From NCBI GenBank assembly GCA_937910255.1, contig CALEOQ010000054.1:1-15647 (forward strand): a stretch of DNA of 15,647 nt, read 5' to 3'. Each line of letters starts with the position of its first letter. Within the stretch, counting starts at the first letter, position 1. Source of the DNA: an uncultured Caulobacteraceae bacterium. GTDB taxonomy: Bacteria > Pseudomonadota > Alphaproteobacteria > Caulobacterales > Caulobacteraceae. Below, in pieces: positions 13,188-15,647 of the stretch. The notes beneath the pieces are model-generated. The model saw nothing but the letters and a program-made list of their open reading frames with translations. It did not search any database and was not told the origin of the DNA. Both the position numbers and the translations under genes were made by a program.

Positions 13188-15500
13188 ATGACCGATCGGA
13201 TCGCCGAAGCCGACGCCGCCTTGAAGGCTGGCCGTCTCGATGACGCTATCGCCCTAACTGAAGCCGCCCTGCAGGAGGCGCCGCGTTCGCCGCTGCGGCT
13301 CTATCTGAACTTCACCAGCCTGCTCTATCGCAAGGGCATGTTCGAACGGAGCGTCCGGTGGTGCCGCGCCGGCCTGGAGGTCTATCCCAGGGACGCCGAT
13401 CTCTGGAATGTCCTGGGCGTGTGCCTGCGCCGGATGGGCGAGTCGGGCCAGGCCCTGGAGGCGCTGAACGCCGGGCTGAAGCTCAATCCCAAGCACGACG
13501 GGCTGCTGCACAACAAGGGCAACGTCCTCAACGACATGAAGGACGGGCCAGGCGCCGTGGCGGTGTTCAGCCGGCTGGTGCGCACCACCCCCACCAACGC
13601 CGAGCTGCAGCGCGCCCTGGGCCGTGGCCTGTGGGCGTCGGGGGAGTTTGAGAAGGCCGAGATGCGGCTCCGGTTGGCCACGCGGCTCAAGCCCGATCTC
13701 ATCGACGCCTGGCTGGACCTCTCGTCCCTGCGGGCCGAAGCCCAGGACGCCGCCGCCGCGCTCGCGATTTTGGACGAGGGCTTGAAGGCCACGTCCCACC
13801 CTCGGCTGATGGAGGCCAAGGCGGTGGCCATCCGCCGCGCCCAGAAGTTCCGTCAGGCCGAAGCCTATCTCAAAGAGATCCTGGAGGCTCATCCGGAGGA
13901 GGCGTGGGCGCACTATCAGCTGGGCGGCGTGATCAGCGACTTCGACCGCCCGCGGGCCAATATTCATCTGCGCCGAGCGGTGGAGCTTAAGCCCGACGAA
14001 GTGGAGTACCGAATGGCCCTGGTGGAAAGTCTGGCCCGCTCCCGGCACGGCGACGAGGCCGCCCATCTGGATGACGCCTATACCGAGTTGAAGGCCGCCC
14101 GCGCGCAAGGCCCCCTGAGGAGCGCCGCCCAGCTGAAGGTGGCCTCTGAGATTCTCTCCCGGGTGGCCGACTTTGAGACCTTGGACGCTGTCTGCGACTT
14201 TACGGAGACCGGCCGGCTGTGGGCCACCCAGGGCCGCCACACCGCCCTGCTAAGCCAACTGTCCCGCGTCAAGACCCCGGAAGACCGCGACGAGCTGATC
14301 CATCAGCACCGCACCTGGGGCGAGTTCGTCCAGGAACGCGTGAAGCGCTATCCCCTGCGCCGCCCCAAGGCGCCGCGGCCGGACAATGGCAAGATCCGGC
14401 TCGGGATCATGTCGTCGGATCTGCGGATGCACCCGGTGGCCTACTTCTCCCTGCCCCTGTTCCAGAACATCCCGCGCGACCGGTTCGAGGTCTATTGCTA
14501 CTCCTTCTATCAGGGCCAGGAGGACAACCTTCAGAAGCGCATCGCCAGCTTGGTGGACGTCTTCCGCTGGGAGCAGGAGATCAGCGACTTCGACGCCGCC
14601 CAGATGATCTGTGACGACCAGCTGGACATGCTGATCGAGCTGGGCGGTTCCACCCACATGAACAAGCTCAATGTGATGGCCTGGAAGCCCGCGGCCCTGC
14701 AGGCCAGCTGGCTCGGCTATCCGCATTCCTCAGGCCTGAGCACCATCGACTATCTGATCGTCGATCCCTATCTCGTCCCGCCGCGGCGGGACCTGCTGAT
14801 CGAGCAGCCGCTGCTGATGCCCTCGAGCTGGATCGCCATGGGAGAGCTGGCCTTTCCGGAGCGGCCCATGGCCGCCGAGCCGCCGGTGGTGGCCAATGGC
14901 TATGTCACCTTCGGGACGGCCAACAACCCCTACAAGTACAGCCGCGCCATGGTGGCCGAATGGGCCAAGGTGACCGCCGCGGTCCCCGATTCCCGCTTCC
15001 TGTTCGTCCGGCCCGAGGGCGGCACGGCGGCCTTCCGGGACAATGTCAGCGCCATCTTCGAGGCCGAGGGGGTCAGCCGGGATCGGTTGCGCTTCGAGGC
15101 GGTGCGCGGCGCGCACATGCCCTTCTACAACGAGATGGACATCACCCTGGACACCTTCCCCCAGACCGGCGGCACGACGACCTGCGAGTCGCTCTGGATG
15201 GGGGTGCCGGTGGTGACCCTGGTGGGGCCTGGCCTGTTCGAACGGCTGAGCCTGTCCATCCTGGGCAATGCCGGTCTGTCCGATCTTTGCGCCGGCGACC
15301 TCGACGCCTATCTGCAGACCGCCGTGAAGCTGGCCGGCGATGTGAAGCGGCTGACCGACCTGCGGCAGAACCTGCGATCGACCCTCAAGGCCAGCCGCCT
15401 TGGGCAGACCAAGACCTTCGCCCAGGACTTCTATCGGATGATCGACGCCGCCGTGACCCGCAGCCAGAAGGCCAAGGTCCCGGCCAACGAGGTCGCCTAA
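13188..15500 (+). CDS. TPR protein with GT41/SPINDLY O-GlcNAc-transferase-like domain
   Basis: This 770-residue protein joins an N-terminal superhelix of TPR repeats (about 1-330; clear repeats such as AWAHYQLGGVISDFDRPRAN and LWNVLGVCLRRMGESGQALE) to a C-terminal GT-B domain of the O-GlcNAc transferase family (about 400-755). Landmarks are RLGIMSSDLRMHPVAYF (H415, equivalent to the conserved HP histidine of OGT), QASWLGYPHSSGLSTIDYLI (506-525), FGTANNPYKYS with nucleotide-contacting K583, and LDTFPQTGGTTTCESLWMGV (654-673). Bacterial relatives glycosylate proteins such as flagellin or adhesins; the target here is unknown. Start: ATG at 13188 with AGGA (13178-13181) six bases upstream; a GTG at 13155 is rejected. 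There is no signal peptide or membrane segment, so it is cytoplasmic. Its link to the lov genes is only position. Confidence 0.92.
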   Translation: MTDRIAEADAALKAGRLDDAIALTEAALQEAPRSPLRLYLNFTSLLYRKGMFERSVRWCRAGLEVYPRDADLWNVLGVCLRRMGESGQALEALNAGLKLNPKHDGLLHNKGNVLNDMKDGPGAVAVFSRLVRTTPTNAELQRALGRGLWASGEFEKAEMRLRLATRLKPDLIDAWLDLSSLRAEAQDAAAALAILDEGLKATSHPRLMEAKAVAIRRAQKFRQAEAYLKEILEAHPEEAWAHYQLGGVISDFDRPRANIHLRRAVELKPDEVEYRMALVESLARSRHGDEAAHLDDAYTELKAARAQGPLRSAAQLKVASEILSRVADFETLDAVCDFTETGRLWATQGRHTALLSQLSRVKTPEDRDELIHQHRTWGEFVQERVKRYPLRRPKAPRPDNGKIRLGIMSSDLRMHPVAYFSLPLFQNIPRDRFEVYCYSFYQGQEDNLQKRIASLVDVFRWEQEISDFDAAQMICDDQLDMLIELGGSTHMNKLNVMAWKPAALQASWLGYPHSSGLSTIDYLIVDPYLVPPRRDLLIEQPLLMPSSWIAMGELAFPERPMAAEPPVVANGYVTFGTANNPYKYSRAMVAEWAKVTAAVPDSRFLFVRPEGGTAAFRDNVSAIFEAEGVSRDRLRFEAVRGAHMPFYNEMDITLDTFPQTGGTTTCESLWMGVPVVTLVGPGLFERLSLSILGNAGLSDLCAGDLDAYLQTAVKLAGDVKRLTDLRQNLRSTLKASRLGQTKTFAQDFYRMIDAAVTRSQKAKVPANEVA

Positions 15501-15564
15501 CCCCGGAAGAAGTTGGGCGCCCGGAGGGCTTCGCGCAATAGCACCCGCGGGTCGCGAGGGGCGA
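15501..15564. other. Genomic stub after the glycosyltransferase gene
   Basis: The last 64 genomic bases before the adapter. I see no U-tailed terminator, no start of a further gene with a convincing ribosome site, and no RNA gene. Confidence 0.6.
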
Positions 15565-15647
15565 AGATCGGAAGAGCACACGTCTGAACTCCAGTCACGT
15601 CGTAATCTCGTATGCCGTCCTCTGCTTGAAAAAAAAAACCAACTACC
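15565..15647. other. Sequencing adapter (Illumina P7/index side) with poly-A, not genomic
   Basis: From 15565 the sequence is the TruSeq read-through adapter: AGATCGGAAGAGCACACGTC and its continuation to 15598 is exact. A six-base index GTCGTA follows (15599-15604), then ATCTCGTATGCCGTC and the rest of the P7 end with one substitution. A run of ten A (15629-15638) and nine bases of noise close it, the usual signature of reading past the end of a library molecule. Confidence 0.97.

Noticed and set aside
1..15647. CRISPR arrays, tRNAs, rRNAs, insertion sequences, toxin-antitoxin or phage genes
   Set aside because: No regularly spaced repeats, transposase motifs, cloverleaf-like segments or phage proteins were seen; the gene content is core metabolic and regulatory.

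Overview
The window is a GC-rich (roughly 70 %) alphaproteobacterial fragment, most likely Caulobacteraceae (Caulobacter or Phenylobacterium). The grounds are the gene order phoR-pstC-pstA-pstB-phoU-phoB with no pstS, lying back to back with a lovK-lovR pair as I recall it in Caulobacter crescentus, a textbook alphaproteobacterial EcfG/SigT promoter in front of lovK, and Caulobacter-like protein sequences throughout. Only about 75 bases at the left and 83 bases at the right are not genomic: they are recognisable Illumina library adapters, so the biological insert is about 76-15564.

Layout, left to right. (1) 78-1927, plus strand: the 3' part of waaA (Kdo transferase, cut by the adapter junction), overlapping by 4 bp with complete lpxK; both act in Kdo2-lipid A synthesis. 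(2) 1936-3009, minus strand: an APH/ACAD10-like phosphotransferase-family protein, convergent with lpxK. (3) 3144-4415, minus strand: purD. (4) 4475-11109, minus strand: the phosphate-starvation locus, transcribed phoR > pstC > pstA > pstB > phoU > phoB. It has short gaps or overlaps, and a three-half-site PHO box lies over the 3' end of phoR, upstream of pstC. (5) 11226-13127, plus strand: lovK (LOV photosensor histidine kinase), lovR (single-domain response regulator) and a SemiSWEET-type transporter, separated by 6-bp gaps and preceded by the EcfG promoter. (6) 13188-15500, plus strand: a large TPR plus GT41/SPINDLY (O-GlcNAc-transferase-like) protein.

How the genes work together. PstC, PstA and PstB form the membrane and ATPase core of the high-affinity phosphate ABC transporter, and its periplasmic binding protein PstS must be encoded elsewhere. 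PhoU couples transporter state to the PhoR kinase, and PhoR phosphorylates PhoB, which should bind the PHO box and raise transcription of pstCAB-phoU-phoB. On the other side of a 116-bp intergenic region, lovK-lovR is expected to report blue light/redox to the general stress response and to be under that response's own sigma factor. The two sensory loci are therefore divergent neighbours with separate promoters in one short spacer.

I see no tRNA, rRNA, CRISPR array, insertion sequence, prophage or defence system, and no gap longer than 300 bases without a gene. I did not find a wholly new system. The most interesting things are regulatory: the PHO box, the EcfG promoter, the inverted TGTCA repeat over the phoR start, and the SemiSWEET and GT41 genes beside lovKR. 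All protein assignments are by eye from motifs; no database search was run.
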